A stretch of 64,000 nt of DNA from Streptomyces sp. RPA4-2 (GCF_012273515.2 NZ_CP050975.2:7936001-8000000); one strand, 5' to 3'; shown: positions 17,884-26,409, numbered from the stretch's first letter. Translations and numbers: made by a program. Notes: generated by a model from the letters alone, not told the origin.

Positions 17884-18960
17884 ATGCACCCGCCCGTATC
17901 GCGCCGTACGACCACGGTCACGGCACTCGTCCGCGTCGTCACCCTGACCCTGCTCACGGCCTGCGCACTCGTCGGCCTGCGGGCCGTCCCCGCGGCGGCC
18001 GACGGCGACGTCACCTGGACGGTCAGGACGGCCGCGAACGGGTACGGCGACGACCGCTCCAGCTTCAGCTACGGGGTCAACCCCGGTGGCCGGATCAAGG
18101 ACGCCATGGTCGTCGCCAACCACGGCAAGGCGCCGCTCACCCTCGCGGTCTACGCCGCCGACGGGTTCACCACGGACACGGGTCAACTCGACCTGGTCAC
18201 CAAGGACAAGAAGTCGGTCGCCGTCGGCAGCTGGGTCCACGCCGACCACGCCACCGTGGTGGTCCGCCCCGGCAAGTCCGTCGAAGTACCGTTCCAGATC
18301 GCCGTGCCCGGCAACGCCTCTCCCGGTGACTACGTGGGCGGCGTCCTCACCTCACTGCGGCAGTCCGACGACGCGCAGGGCATCAACGTGGACCGGCGCC
18401 TCGGCATCCGGGTCAAGCTCCGGGTCAGCGGTGAACTGAAGCCGCGTCTCGCCGTCGAGGACCTCAGCGTGGACTACACCGGGACGGCCAACCCCTTCGG
18501 CACCGGCGACGCCACCGTCACGTACACGATCCACAACACCGGCAACGCCATTCTGTCGGCCCGTCAGACCGTCTTCACCACGGGTCCCTTCGGATGGTGG
18601 CGGACGGACGCGGGCACCGTCCCCGCGCCTCCGGAGCTGCTGCCGGGCGAGCACTGGAAGGTCAAGGTGCCCGTGCACGGCGTGACCCCCGGCGTCCGGC
18701 TGACGGCGACCGTGAACCTCGTCCCGCTGCTCACCGACGCCTCGGGTTCCACCACGTCGCTCAAGCCGGTCCTGGCCACCGCGGACACCTGGACCGTCCC
18801 CTGGTCGCTGCTGCTGCTCGTCGTGCTGGTGGCCACCGCGGCGGTCGGCGCCTTCCTCCTCGTGCGCCGCGGCCGGGCCCGGCGCACGCGGCGCGAGGAC
18901 GCGCGCGTCCGTGACGCCGTCGCGCAGGCACTGAACTCGAAGAAGGAAGAGGTCGGGTGA
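17884..18960 (+). CDS. DUF916 (WxL-type) exported membrane-anchored protein
   Basis: A 358-aa protein, ATG 17884 with AGGAGA just upstream. It has a signal peptide (cleavage about 39, PAAADG), a DUF916-like beta-sandwich (VNPGGRIKDAMVVANHGKAPLTLAVYAADG cut here into its motifs GGRIKDAM and NHGKAPLTL), a second beta domain, a single TM helix near residues 305-327 and a basic cytoplasmic tail (RRGRARRTRRED). In Firmicutes the related domain binds peptidoglycan and WxL proteins; the actinobacterial role is not established. It probably displays or anchors partners at the cell surface. Confidence 0.8.
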   Translation: MHPPVSRRTTTVTALVRVVTLTLLTACALVGLRAVPAAADGDVTWTVRTAANGYGDDRSSFSYGVNPGGRIKDAMVVANHGKAPLTLAVYAADGFTTDTGQLDLVTKDKKSVAVGSWVHADHATVVVRPGKSVEVPFQIAVPGNASPGDYVGGVLTSLRQSDDAQGINVDRRLGIRVKLRVSGELKPRLAVEDLSVDYTGTANPFGTGDATVTYTIHNTGNAILSARQTVFTTGPFGWWRTDAGTVPAPPELLPGEHWKVKVPVHGVTPGVRLTATVNLVPLLTDASGSTTSLKPVLATADTWTVPWSLLLLVVLVATAAVGAFLLVRRGRARRTRREDARVRDAVAQALNSKKEEVG

Positions 18961-18965
18961 ACGCG

Positions 18966-19010
18966 GCCAGGTCGGTTCCCACCGCGTCAGCGGTGGGGAA
19001 CCGACCTGGC
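18966..19010. terminator. Bidirectional terminator
   Basis: A 20-bp stem with one bulged C (left arm from 18966, right arm to 19010, outer arm GCCAGGTCGGTTCCC) begins 6 bases after the DUF916 stop and serves the convergent GH3 gene ending at 19069. Confidence 0.92.
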
Positions 19011-19068
19011 TACGACCTCATCCGTCGCTCCGGTGGCGGGAGTTGGGGACGCCACCCCGATCGGGCGA

Positions 19069-20298
19069 TCAACCGCAGGTCAGCAGGCCCACCTTCTGCT
19101 TGGCGGTCAGGACGCGATGGACGCTCTGGTCCATCTGGGTGCGGAAGGCCGAGCTCTGCGCCATCCGCGCCGTCACGGCCTTGGTCATGGCCGGGACCTG
19201 GTTCGGCTCGCCGGCCAGCACCAGGTCTCCGCCCGCGGAGAGGAAGTTCAGGGCCCGGTCGGCCGGGGGTACGGTCTTCACCGCCACCGCGTTCCCGAGG
19301 TCGTCCGAGACGACCACGCCCTTGAAGCCCATCGTCTTGCGCAACAGCCCCTGGATCACCGTGGAGGAGAACGCCGCCCGGTGCTTCGAGTCGATCTTGC
19401 TGTACGTGGCCGAGGAGATCATGACGAACGGCGCGCCCGCCTTGATCCCCGAGCTGAACGGCGTGAGGCTCGAACTCTTGGTCGTGGTCACCGTGTCCAC
19501 CACGTTGGCCGTGGTGTCGGTGTTGCCGCGCACGTTGCCGAGTCCCGGGAAGTGCTTCAGCGTGGCCAGCACGTTGGACTGGGCGAAACCCGCGGCGAAC
19601 GCGTTGGTGTGAGGCGTCACCGCCGCGGCCGTATGGCCGTACTCGCGGTCGTACCGGCCGATCGGCGCGTTGTTCCTGCCCAGGCTCAGCGGCACGACGT
19701 CGGCGACGGGCGCGAGGTTCAGGTTCACACCGGCCGCCTTGAGCTGCTTCGCCCATGTGGCGGCCTCGGCACGAAGCTTCGAGGTCGACCAGCTTCCCTG
19801 CACCAGCCCGCTCGGTATGGTCGAGAACCCGGGGCCGGACAGCACCTGTACCTGGCCGCCCTCCTGGTCCGTGGACACCATCAGGCCCACACGATGCTTC
19901 GACACCGTGTCGGCCTTCGCCTGCAGGCTGTCGACCAGGGACTTGGTCGCCTTCGTGCCGGCCTTGCTGCGTCCGGCCAGGAAGACCGACCCGACGTGGT
20001 ACTGCCGCAGGACCTGGATCCGCGCCTGATCCGGTTTGGAGGCGGTGATGCTGCCCATGAACAACTGGCCGACGCGTTGCGGCCCGGTCATCGCCGAGTA
20101 GACCTTGTCGACACAGCTCGCGGCTGCCGCCTCGGGCGATCGCGACGCGGCCGAAGGGTGCGAAGGGTACGTCACACCCAGGCTCGCGGTCGCCAGTGAC
20201 AGTGCCAGCAGCGGGACGGGCCACAGGGCCTTCCTGCCCTTCGGGCCGCGGGACGGCGCTCGCCGTGATCCATGGGTCGGCGCCTGCTGCGATGTCAT
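19069..20298 (-). CDS. Secreted GH3 beta-N-acetylhexosaminidase (NagZ-like)
   Basis: A 409-aa protein starting at ATG 20298 with AAGGGG at 20304-20309. A basic N-terminus and hydrophobic core (ALWPVPLLALSLATASLG) export it. The GH3 barrel shows MVSTDQEGG, NLAPVADV, KHFPG and the nucleophile region VVSDDLG. The NagZ loop normally reads KHFPGHG then a catalytic D-S-H; here it is KHFPGLG with NTDTT, so the His of the dyad is missing and chemistry may rely on another residue. Family role is removal of GlcNAc from muropeptides or chitin fragments outside the cell. Length fits a secreted NagZ-type enzyme. Confidence 0.85.
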   Translation of the reverse strand: MTSQQAPTHGSRRAPSRGPKGRKALWPVPLLALSLATASLGVTYPSHPSAASRSPEAAAASCVDKVYSAMTGPQRVGQLFMGSITASKPDQARIQVLRQYHVGSVFLAGRSKAGTKATKSLVDSLQAKADTVSKHRVGLMVSTDQEGGQVQVLSGPGFSTIPSGLVQGSWSTSKLRAEAATWAKQLKAAGVNLNLAPVADVVPLSLGRNNAPIGRYDREYGHTAAAVTPHTNAFAAGFAQSNVLATLKHFPGLGNVRGNTDTTANVVDTVTTTKSSSLTPFSSGIKAGAPFVMISSATYSKIDSKHRAAFSSTVIQGLLRKTMGFKGVVVSDDLGNAVAVKTVPPADRALNFLSAGGDLVLAGEPNQVPAMTKAVTARMAQSSAFRTQMDQSVHRVLTAKQKVGLLTCG

Positions 20299-20814
20299 GC
20301 GGAGCCCCTTCCGGTACGCCGGACCGCGGACACGGGCGCGATTGGCTCGGCCGTCGACGGCGGTCACGCGGCCGGCACAACTGAACCAGCACCACCAAAC
20401 GTACAACGATCCGATCGCGTTCGCCTCTGCGCTGGTGTATTGGGCGACTGAGGTGCGGGGACGTCGTGAGGGGCGGAGTGACTCGGAGGCCGGTATGAGT
20501 GGATTTGGCCAACTCGGTTTCGAGTAAGCGGAATTGGGTCCGCGCTCGAAGCGCGGGCGCCGTGGCGCCCGTGGTGGCCGTCGGGCGTGCGGGAGCCGCT
20601 CCTCTGGGTGGCCGGGGGCGTTGCCGTCATGTGCTCGCCGCGGAACCGGCCGCACCCGGCGGCTCGGGTTCCGTGTGTGTCGACGTTCCGCCTTGTTCGA
20701 CTCGCCCCTCTCGGCCGGGTCGCCGGGAAGCGCCAACTACGGCTGCCGCAGCGCTGATTGTCGAAGTGTCACCTGGGCGGACCGGTGGGGGTGAACGGCG
20801 TGTGGTGGTCCAAA
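20299..20814. other. Intergenic region, no gene seen
   Basis: About 515 bases between the divergent GH3 and paralogue-2 genes. An AT-richer stretch (about 20395-20420) is the likely GH3 promoter. No open frame with codon bias and a ribosome binding site was found. Confidence 0.4.
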
Positions 20815-20929
20815 CGGGTGTCTGCCACGGGACTTCTGCGTGTCCGATATTCCGGATAAAGGGATTATCGGTACGTTCTCTCGCAGGTCGGCCGGTGCGG
20901 CCGACGTCTCAGAGATAGGGGAAAGTGAC
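20815..20929 (+). promoter_or_regulatory. Conserved leader/promoter block, copy 2
   Basis: Same length (115 nt) and nearly the same sequence as 11551-11665. The GATAA-N5-TTATC element is at 20855-20869 and the TCGGCCG hairpin at 20888-20904. Confidence 0.55.
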
Positions 20930-21424
20930 ATGACCACGCGCAACATTGCCGTGACGGCCGCTGTCGCGGCTGCTACGGCCCTCGTCGCCACGGGCGTCAC
21001 CTACGCCTCGGCCTCCGCGGCTCCTGAGGCCGCCCCCGTCGTCAAGCAGGTTGCTCCCATGGGTGGCGACAGCGGCCAGTCGAAGGGTAACGAAGGAGGA
21101 GGAGGCGGCGGCGACCGCGGTGGCCGGGGCCACTACGAGGGTCGCATCGACTTCAACGAGCGCTCCTACTCCGCCCAGAGCTGGGGCTGCATCACCGTGG
21201 TGAGCGGTCTCGGTTCGCGTAGCTTCAACGTCCGCAACGACAGCCACAAGACCGTCGAGGTCTTCCGCGGTGCCACCTGTGACAACGGTTCGCCCGTCGC
21301 CACGGTCGGTCCGTGGAGCACAAGCAACGGTGTCATGCCCTTCCGTGTCCACGGGAGTGTGAAGGTCAGGAACGGCGTCGTGGGCAGCTTCCGCGTCGTC
21401 GAGGACCACCACCGCGACTGGTAG
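20930..21424 (+). CDS. Small secreted protein of unknown function, paralogue 2
   Basis: A 164-aa protein closely similar to the one at 11666: same signal peptide, same GGGGGGDRGG linker and a near-identical core, but it stops right after EDHHRDW and lacks the Gly/Asp/Phe tail. Differences in the core are few and conservative. The pair was made by duplication of a unit of about 680-750 bp including leader and terminator. Loss or gain of the tail suggests the copies differ in assembly or location. Family unknown. Confidence 0.8.
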   Translation: MTTRNIAVTAAVAAATALVATGVTYASASAAPEAAPVVKQVAPMGGDSGQSKGNEGGGGGGDRGGRGHYEGRIDFNERSYSAQSWGCITVVSGLGSRSFNVRNDSHKTVEVFRGATCDNGSPVATVGPWSTSNGVMPFRVHGSVKVRNGVVGSFRVVEDHHRDW

Positions 21425-21455
21425 TGAAGGCGTCACCGCGCCATCCGCACCGCAT

Positions 21456-21492
21456 GGAGAACCCGGCCCGCTGCGATCGGGCCGGGTTCTCC
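21456..21492 (+). terminator. Terminator of paralogue 2
   Basis: Perfect 15-bp stem GGAGAACCCGGCCCG with loop CTGCGAT. Compared with 12266-12302, two stem positions differ and both are compensated on the other arm. Confidence 0.9.
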
Positions 21493-21868
21493 GGCTTCAC
21501 GCCGAACGTGACCCCTCCGAGGAGATCGACGGCGTCGCCGGAGCGGACCGATGTCGCGATCGAGCGGTTCGCCGTCCGCCCTCCGCACGAACCGACCGCG
21601 GCCCGTCCTCCCCCGGGGAGGGCGGGCCGCTGTGCGTTCGCCCCGGACCCCCTCGGGTGTCCCTGGTGTTCGGCCGGTGGGATCCGGGGGTGACCGGCCG
21701 GCCGGTCGGCGGGAGGGGCGTGAACTCCGTGTGTGTCAGGGCCCGTTGACGGCCGAGCCGGGTCGTGTTACTCAAGTGGGACGTCCTATTGGACTAGACC
21801 TAGTTCGATCGCTCCCTCGCGTCATCGCTCCGCCCCTTCATCGCTCCGATCGTCGAAGGACCCCCCAC
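21493..21868. other. Intergenic region upstream of alginate lyase
   Basis: About 375 bases with no convincing gene. It holds the DasR-like site at 21789-21801 and AT-richer promoter DNA at 21765-21810. Confidence 0.4.
21789..21801 (-). promoter_or_regulatory. DasR/chitin-type operator candidate before alginate lyase
   Basis: Read on the minus strand, AGGTCTAGTCCAA matches 12 of 13 bases of TGGTCTAGTCCAA at the chitinase promoter (35734-35746). The core GGTCTAG resembles the DasR consensus ACTGGTCTAGACCACT. It is 68 bases before the lyase start. Confidence 0.5.
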
Positions 21869-22654
21869 ATGATCCGTTCCAAACTTCTCGCGATAGCCGC
21901 CGCCGCGGGCATGGCCGGCACTCTCGCCCTGCTCGGCACCGGCAACGCCACCGCCGGAGTCCTGGCGGACCCGTCCGTGGCACCCGGCGGCAATTTCGAC
22001 CTGTCCGTCTGGCAGCTCCAGGAGCCGGTGGGTTCGCCCGGCTCGCCCACCACGATCCCGTCCTCCCGGCTCCAGGGGGCGAACGGGTTCCAGGACTCGT
22101 ACTTCTACACCGACACCCGTGACGGTGCCATGACGTTCTGGGCGCCGGAGAAGGGCGTCACGACACCGAACTCCAACTACGCCCGCTCCGAGCTGCGGGA
22201 GATGAACCGCAGCGGCAGCGCGGCGAACTGGTCGCTGAGCGGTACCCACCGGATGAGCGCGACCCTGCGCGTGGTGTCGGTGACACAGAACGTGTGCGTC
22301 GGACAGATCCACCTCGGCACCGGAGGCAGCTCCACCAAGCCGCTGCTGGAGCTGTACTACCACTCGAACGGGGACATCGTCCTCGGCACGGAGAACTCGC
22401 CGTCCGGAGGCCAGACGACCCACACGGTCGGCCATGTGTCGATCGGCAAGACATGGAGCTACACGATCGGCGTCTCCGGCGGCCACACGATCGACCTGAC
22501 GGTCAACGGCACCACCACGCACTACTCCATTCCGTCGTCCTTCGACCCGTACAAGCAGTACTTCAAGGCGGGCTCGTACAACCAGTCGTCCTCCGACAGC
22601 ACCACGAAGGGCGCGCGTGTCGCCTTCTACGGGCTGACCGTCTCCCACAGCTGA
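21869..22654 (+). CDS. Secreted PL7 alginate lyase
   Basis: A 261-aa protein with GAAGGA 8 bases before ATG 21869 and a signal peptide cleaved near residue 30 (ATAG). All three PL7 signature blocks are present: RSELREM (about 105), QIHLG (about 145) and YFKAGSYNQ (about 230), which carry the catalytic Arg, Gln/His and Tyr. The enzyme cleaves alginate (or related uronans) by beta-elimination outside the cell. QIH rather than QVH is commonly linked to preference for guluronate-containing links, but that is only a tendency. A single-domain enzyme with no binding module. Confidence 0.93.
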   Translation: MIRSKLLAIAAAAGMAGTLALLGTGNATAGVLADPSVAPGGNFDLSVWQLQEPVGSPGSPTTIPSSRLQGANGFQDSYFYTDTRDGAMTFWAPEKGVTTPNSNYARSELREMNRSGSAANWSLSGTHRMSATLRVVSVTQNVCVGQIHLGTGGSSTKPLLELYYHSNGDIVLGTENSPSGGQTTHTVGHVSIGKTWSYTIGVSGGHTIDLTVNGTTTHYSIPSSFDPYKQYFKAGSYNQSSSDSTTKGARVAFYGLTVSHS

Positions 22655-22704
22655 GCGGACCGGGCCGACCGCCGGAAGGTGAGGCGCGCCCGGTCCACAC
22701 AGGT

Positions 22705-22730
22705 GCCCGGCCGGGGATTCCCGGCCGGGC
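22705..22730 (+). terminator. Terminator after alginate lyase
   Basis: 11-bp stem GCCCGGCCGGG (22705-22715 and 22720-22730) with loop GATT, 50 bases after the stop. Confidence 0.82.
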
Positions 22731-22929
22731 GTCGCGCGCGTACGGCTGGCACGCCCCGGCCCCGCCCGCCGGGACGTCGCCCGCCGCGCCCACGGTCCGC
22801 CGCGGGGCCGCGGGGCCGTCGGTGGGGTCGTCGTCCTCGGTGTCATCGGTCCGCCTCTCCCCGCCGAGAAGAAGCTCAGCGCGGCGGTGAGGACGGAGGT
22901 CACGGCCAGCCGTACGACCCGGTGACGAC

Positions 22930-23568
22930 TTTGCCCTCTCCCACTCCGTGTGGCAGGCGCGGACCGCGGCCCGCGCCGAGCGGAACCGGCTGGCCGTCCG
23001 GCTGCGCGACGCGGTGCTGCACCGGACGTCGGCGCTCGTCGAACTCGCCCACCGGGGACGGCTGGAGGAGGTGTCCGCGGAGGCCCGCACTGCGCTGGCC
23101 GCCGTGCGGGAACTCCTGCACGGCCTGGAACACGGACCGGAGTCCGAACGGCGGCTCGCGCCGCAGCCGACGGGCGCCGACCTCGTCGCGCTGTGCCGTA
23201 CGCAGGGTGCCTCGGGCCGCGAGGTGACACTGCGCGGGACCCTCGAATCCGCCGCGGGACTGCCGGCGTCGGTGACCCTGACGGCGTACCGGATGGTGGA
23301 GGCCGCGCCCTGCGCGGGCGACCGGGGGCCCGCGCGGGTGCGGCCGCGGCGTCGACGGGGAGCGCTGCACCTCACGGTCACCGGCGTGCGCCTGGCGGTG
23401 CCGGGTCCGGTCGCGGAACGCCTGCGGGTGCAGGCCACCGCGGCGGACGGCCGGCTCACCCTCGAACCGGCCGGTACCGTACGGGTGTTGCTGCCGCTGC
23501 CGCTGCCGCTGCCGGCCGGACCCGGTCCGGCCCACGCCCGGGAGGTGTCCCCGTCGCCACACGTGTGA
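22930..23568 (+). pseudogene. Remnant of a HisKA_3-type sensor kinase
   Basis: The frame encodes a dimerisation-like helix (AERNRLAVRLRDAVLHRTSA, then a second helix LAAVRELLHGLEHG) followed by a decayed ATPase domain in which only ASVTLTAYRMVEAA resembles the HATPase N-box region and no DxGxG or GMRER block survives. There is no sensor or membrane domain and no credible start codon or ribosome binding site. The phospho-accepting His context of HisKA_3 (E-x-H-D) is replaced by R-D-A-V-L-H. A response regulator scrap follows in another frame. I read this as a degraded two-component system. Confidence 0.55.
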
Positions 23569-23615
23569 TGGTCGGCGAGGCCGGGGACGGGGCGACGGCC
23601 GTGTCGCTCGCCGAC
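23553..23615 (+). pseudogene. Remnant of a LuxR-type response regulator
   Basis: About 20 codons (VMVGEAGDGATAVSLAD) match the end of the first helix region of NarL-type receivers, usually VVGEAGDGAEAVRLA. It overlaps the kinase remnant in a different frame and is not followed by a phosphoacceptor motif or HTH domain. Confidence 0.5.
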
Positions 23616-23645
23616 CGTCAGTCCCCGACCGTGAGTCCCCGACCG

Positions 23646-24215
23646 TCAGGCGTCCGGCGGTACGGTCTCCTCGGCCGTCTCCGCCAGGCGCCGGGTGTCC
23701 AGGCGCAGGCGCCACAGGTTGCGCCGGTGCGCGCTGGTCAGTTCCGCCTCCAGTGGGGACGGCGGCACCGCGAGGACCGGGCAGACGGCGTGGGCGAGGC
23801 AGTAGCGGCTCACCGAGCACGAACAGAGCCGGTGCCAGCTGCTCCGCCGGCCGGCGCCGACGACGAGGAGGTCGTTGTCGCGGTCGGCGCTCTCCACCAG
23901 CGCGCGGCCCGCGGTGCCGCGCGCGACGAGGGCGCGCATCGGCACCCCGGGTCCGGCGTGCCCGAAGGCGTGGTCGAGCGCGGTGAGCAGGTTCCGCCGC
24001 GCCAGCCGTTGCCACTCGTCGAGCAGCACGTACGAGGCCGGCGTGCGGCGGGCGGCGAGTTCGCCGCCGGGCGGTTCCCAGGCCAGGACGGGCCACAGCT
24101 CGGCGCTCCGCCGCCGGGCCTCGTCCGCGGCCCGGCACAGGGCGGTGAGGCTGCCGAGGGAGCCGCTGACCCCCACCACGACACGAGCGGCTGCGGGGGC
24201 GCCGGAATCAGACAT
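23646..24215 (-). CDS. Universal stress protein (UspA family)
   Basis: A 189-aa single-domain protein, ATG 24215. The start of the Rossmann-like fold is RVVVGVSGSLGSLTALCRAADEA, and the ATP-binding region reads LLVVGAGRRSSWHRLCSCSVS in place of the usual GxxGxxG-9x-G[S/T]. The middle has the typical LARRNLLTALDHAF helix. A Cys-rich patch (CSCSVSRYC) near residue 135 replaces the glycines usual there, which may weaken nucleotide binding. UspA proteins help cells survive stress and dormancy. It stands alone, divergent from the SAV_915-type gene. Confidence 0.8.
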   Translation of the reverse strand: MSDSGAPAAARVVVGVSGSLGSLTALCRAADEARRRSAELWPVLAWEPPGGELAARRTPASYVLLDEWQRLARRNLLTALDHAFGHAGPGVPMRALVARGTAGRALVESADRDNDLLVVGAGRRSSWHRLCSCSVSRYCLAHAVCPVLAVPPSPLEAELTSAHRRNLWRLRLDTRRLAETAEETVPPDA

Positions 24216-24541
24216 GACTCGACCGTTCTTCGCACGCGTCCACGGGTCCCTCCCGCGGGCGGTCCGCGGGGGACCGCTTCCCATTGCACTCCCGGCCCGG
24301 GGCGCTCCGACACCCCGTACGCCCCTTTTTGTCGCGCTCCTGACGGCCTTCCCCCGAGCCGGTCGTCCCCCGCGTCAGTATCCCGTCAGCGTCGGCTCGA
24401 TGACCGTCAGCGTCGCGTCATGAGGTGTCGGAGAACCGCGGGGTACGGGCATAGCTTTCGGAGTGAGCGCCGGTCCGACGCCTCGTGTCCGAGGCGTCGA
24501 GCCGCTCACCGAACCGTTCCGGATCCTCCAGGAGGCATCCC
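24216..24541. other. Divergent promoter region
   Basis: About 325 bases between the universal stress gene and the SAV_915-type gene. Repeats of GTCAGCGTCG-like words occur around 24383-24420. No gene seen. Confidence 0.4.
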
Positions 24542-25000
24542 ATGCAACAACTCTCGTGCGGTGAAGACCCCGAGCCCTGCGAACGATTCCCGGCCGGAGC
24601 GTTGTTCGTTCCGGTCCGGCCGGGGTCGGCAGGGTGTGCCGCCCGGCTCTTCCGTACGCCGCTCGGCGAGCGTACGGCCGTCGGCTTCACCTCGGAGCGC
24701 AGACTGACCACGACACTCGGCCCCGAGCAGGCGTGGATCAGGCTCGCCGAGCCCGCCCTGCGCGCGCTGGCCGAGCCGCTGGGAGTCACCAAGGTCACGG
24801 TGGATCCCTCCTTCTCCGCACCGGCTCCGGCCCAGGCCGAGCCGGTCACCCCCGAGCGGTTCGGGAACGCCGCCCCCGCCACGCGGGAGCCGTCCGCACC
24901 CCGTACCCGCACGAGCACATGGGATCCGCAGGCCGTCGGGGTGCTGCGGGTGACCGGCGCCGCCGCACTCGTGTCGGTACTGGCGCTGTGGATCGGTTGA
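24542..25000 (+). CDS. SAV_915-family protein
   Basis: A 152-aa protein with AGGAGG at 24530-24535 fixing ATG 24542. The conserved core reads LFVPVRPG, RLFRTPLGERTAVGFTSE, then LGPEQAWIRLAEPALRALAEP, the pattern of the streptomycete SAV_915 family whose function is unknown. A Pro/Ala-rich middle is followed by a C-terminal hydrophobic segment (VTGAAALVSVLALWIG). It lies 13 bases before the LysA-like gene, so the two form an operon; this association suggests a role tied to the decarboxylase product or its regulation. Confidence 0.75.
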   Translation: MQQLSCGEDPEPCERFPAGALFVPVRPGSAGCAARLFRTPLGERTAVGFTSERRLTTTLGPEQAWIRLAEPALRALAEPLGVTKVTVDPSFSAPAPAQAEPVTPERFGNAAPATREPSAPRTRTSTWDPQAVGVLRVTGAAALVSVLALWIG

Positions 25001-25013
25001 GAGGGAACGCACG

Positions 25014-26348
25014 ATGACCACTGTTCACGAATCCGCCGTCAGCACCACCGGCGGCGACCTGTCGGTGTGGCCCGCCTCGGCCACCGAGGCGCGCCAGGGG
25101 GACCTGGCCGTGGGCGGCGTCCCGCTCGCCGAGATCGCCGACCGCTTCGGCACCCCGGCCTACGTCCTCGACGAGAGCGAGGTGCGCGAGCGCTGCCGTA
25201 CCTACCGGCACGCCTTCCCCGACGCCGACGTCCTCTACGCGGCCAAGGCCTTTCTGTGCAGGGGCATGGCGCACTGGGTGGAGGAGGAGGGCCTCGGTCT
25301 CGACGTCTGCTCCGCCGGTGAGCTGGAGCTCGCGGTCACCACCGGGTTCCCGCCCGAGCGGATCGTGCTGCACGGCAACGCCAAGTCCCCGCACGACCTG
25401 GAATCCGCGCTGCGTCTGGGCGTCGGGCGCATCGTGATCGACAGCCCCTCCGAGATCGCGCGGCTGGCCGCCGCGGTCGGGCCCGGCGGGCACCAGAAGG
25501 TCATGGTGCGGGTGGTGCCGGCCATCAGCGCGGGCGGCCACGAGAAGATCAGGACCGGTACCGACGACCAGAAGTTCGGTCTGTCCATGGCCGACGGGTA
25601 CGCCCAGCACGCCATCGCCCGGATCCTCGACCAGCCGCAGCTCGAACTCACCGGTCTGCACTGCCACTTGGGATCGCAGATCAGCAGCGTCAAGCCGTAT
25701 CTCGTCGCTGTGCGGCGCATGGTGGGGCTGATGGCGCGCCTGCGTGAGCAGCACGGCCTCGTCCTGCCCGAACTGGACCTCGGCGGCGGTCACGGCATCG
25801 CCTACCGGCCGGGTGAACAGGCGCTGGACCTCACGGCTCTGGCGCGCCGGGTCCGGAGCGAACTCACCGAGGCGTGTGCGGCCGCCGGGCTCACCGTGCC
25901 CCGTCTGATGATCGAGCCGGGCCGCGCCGTCGTGGGACCGGCGGGGGTCGCCCTCTACCACGTCCTCGCCGTCAAGCGGAGCGGCGACCACGTCTTCGTC
26001 GCCGTCGACGGGGGCATGAGCGACAACCCGCGGCCCGCGCTGTACGGCGTGCGCTACGCGCCCCGACTGATCGGCCGTCACAGTGCGGCGGAGCGGGCCG
26101 CGGTGACCGTCGTGGGCCGGCACTGCGAGGCCGGCGACGTGCTCGCCACCGACGTCGAACTCCCCGCCGACGTACGTCCGGGCGACCTGCTGGCCGTCCC
26201 CGTCGCGGGCGCCTACCACCTGTCCATGGCGTCGGGCTACAACATGGTCGGCCGCCCACCGGTGATCGCCGTGCGGGGCGGCCACGCCCGTCTGCTCGTC
26301 CGCCGCGAGTCCCTGGACGACATCCGCAGCCGCGACGTTGGGCTGTGA
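25014..26348 (+). CDS. lysA: Type III PLP-dependent decarboxylase, diaminopimelate decarboxylase-like
   Basis: A 444-aa enzyme, ATG 25014 after GAGGGA. The alanine-racemase-like barrel has the PLP lysine Lys78 in YAAKAFLC, then HGNAKSP, CHLGSQIS, the phosphate-binding GGGHGIAY and EPGRAVVGPAG. The C-terminal beta domain contributes RHCEAGDVL, whose Cys completes the active site across the dimer. It would decarboxylate meso-diaminopimelate to lysine or a related diamino acid. Streptomycetes often carry more than one lysA-like gene; being paired with a SAV_915 gene rather than with hom/thrC suggests this is the accessory copy. Confidence 0.85.
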   Translation: MTTVHESAVSTTGGDLSVWPASATEARQGDLAVGGVPLAEIADRFGTPAYVLDESEVRERCRTYRHAFPDADVLYAAKAFLCRGMAHWVEEEGLGLDVCSAGELELAVTTGFPPERIVLHGNAKSPHDLESALRLGVGRIVIDSPSEIARLAAAVGPGGHQKVMVRVVPAISAGGHEKIRTGTDDQKFGLSMADGYAQHAIARILDQPQLELTGLHCHLGSQISSVKPYLVAVRRMVGLMARLREQHGLVLPELDLGGGHGIAYRPGEQALDLTALARRVRSELTEACAAAGLTVPRLMIEPGRAVVGPAGVALYHVLAVKRSGDHVFVAVDGGMSDNPRPALYGVRYAPRLIGRHSAAERAAVTVVGRHCEAGDVLATDVELPADVRPGDLLAVPVAGAYHLSMASGYNMVGRPPVIAVRGGHARLLVRRESLDDIRSRDVGL

Positions 26349-26370
26349 ACGGGCGCCGCCCTCCCCCTAC

Positions 26371-26409
26371 GCCTCCGGGCGGGTGATGACCCGGCCCTCG
26401 CCCGGAGGC
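26371..26409 (+). terminator. Terminator of LysA-like gene
   Basis: 11-bp stem GCCTCCGGGCG (26371-26381) with its complement at 26399-26409, 22 bases after the stop. Confidence 0.78.

Noticed and set aside
15760..18249. Minus-strand frame of 829 codons opposite the phosphoesterase
   Set aside because: Shadow of the metallophosphoesterase and DUF916 genes; Val/Gly/Arg repeats only.
20840..20929. N-terminal extension of paralogue 2 from GTG 20840
   Set aside because: The frame is open in both copies, but the signal peptide begins at ATG 20930 and an extension of 30 polar residues would hide it. Kept as a question in the findings.
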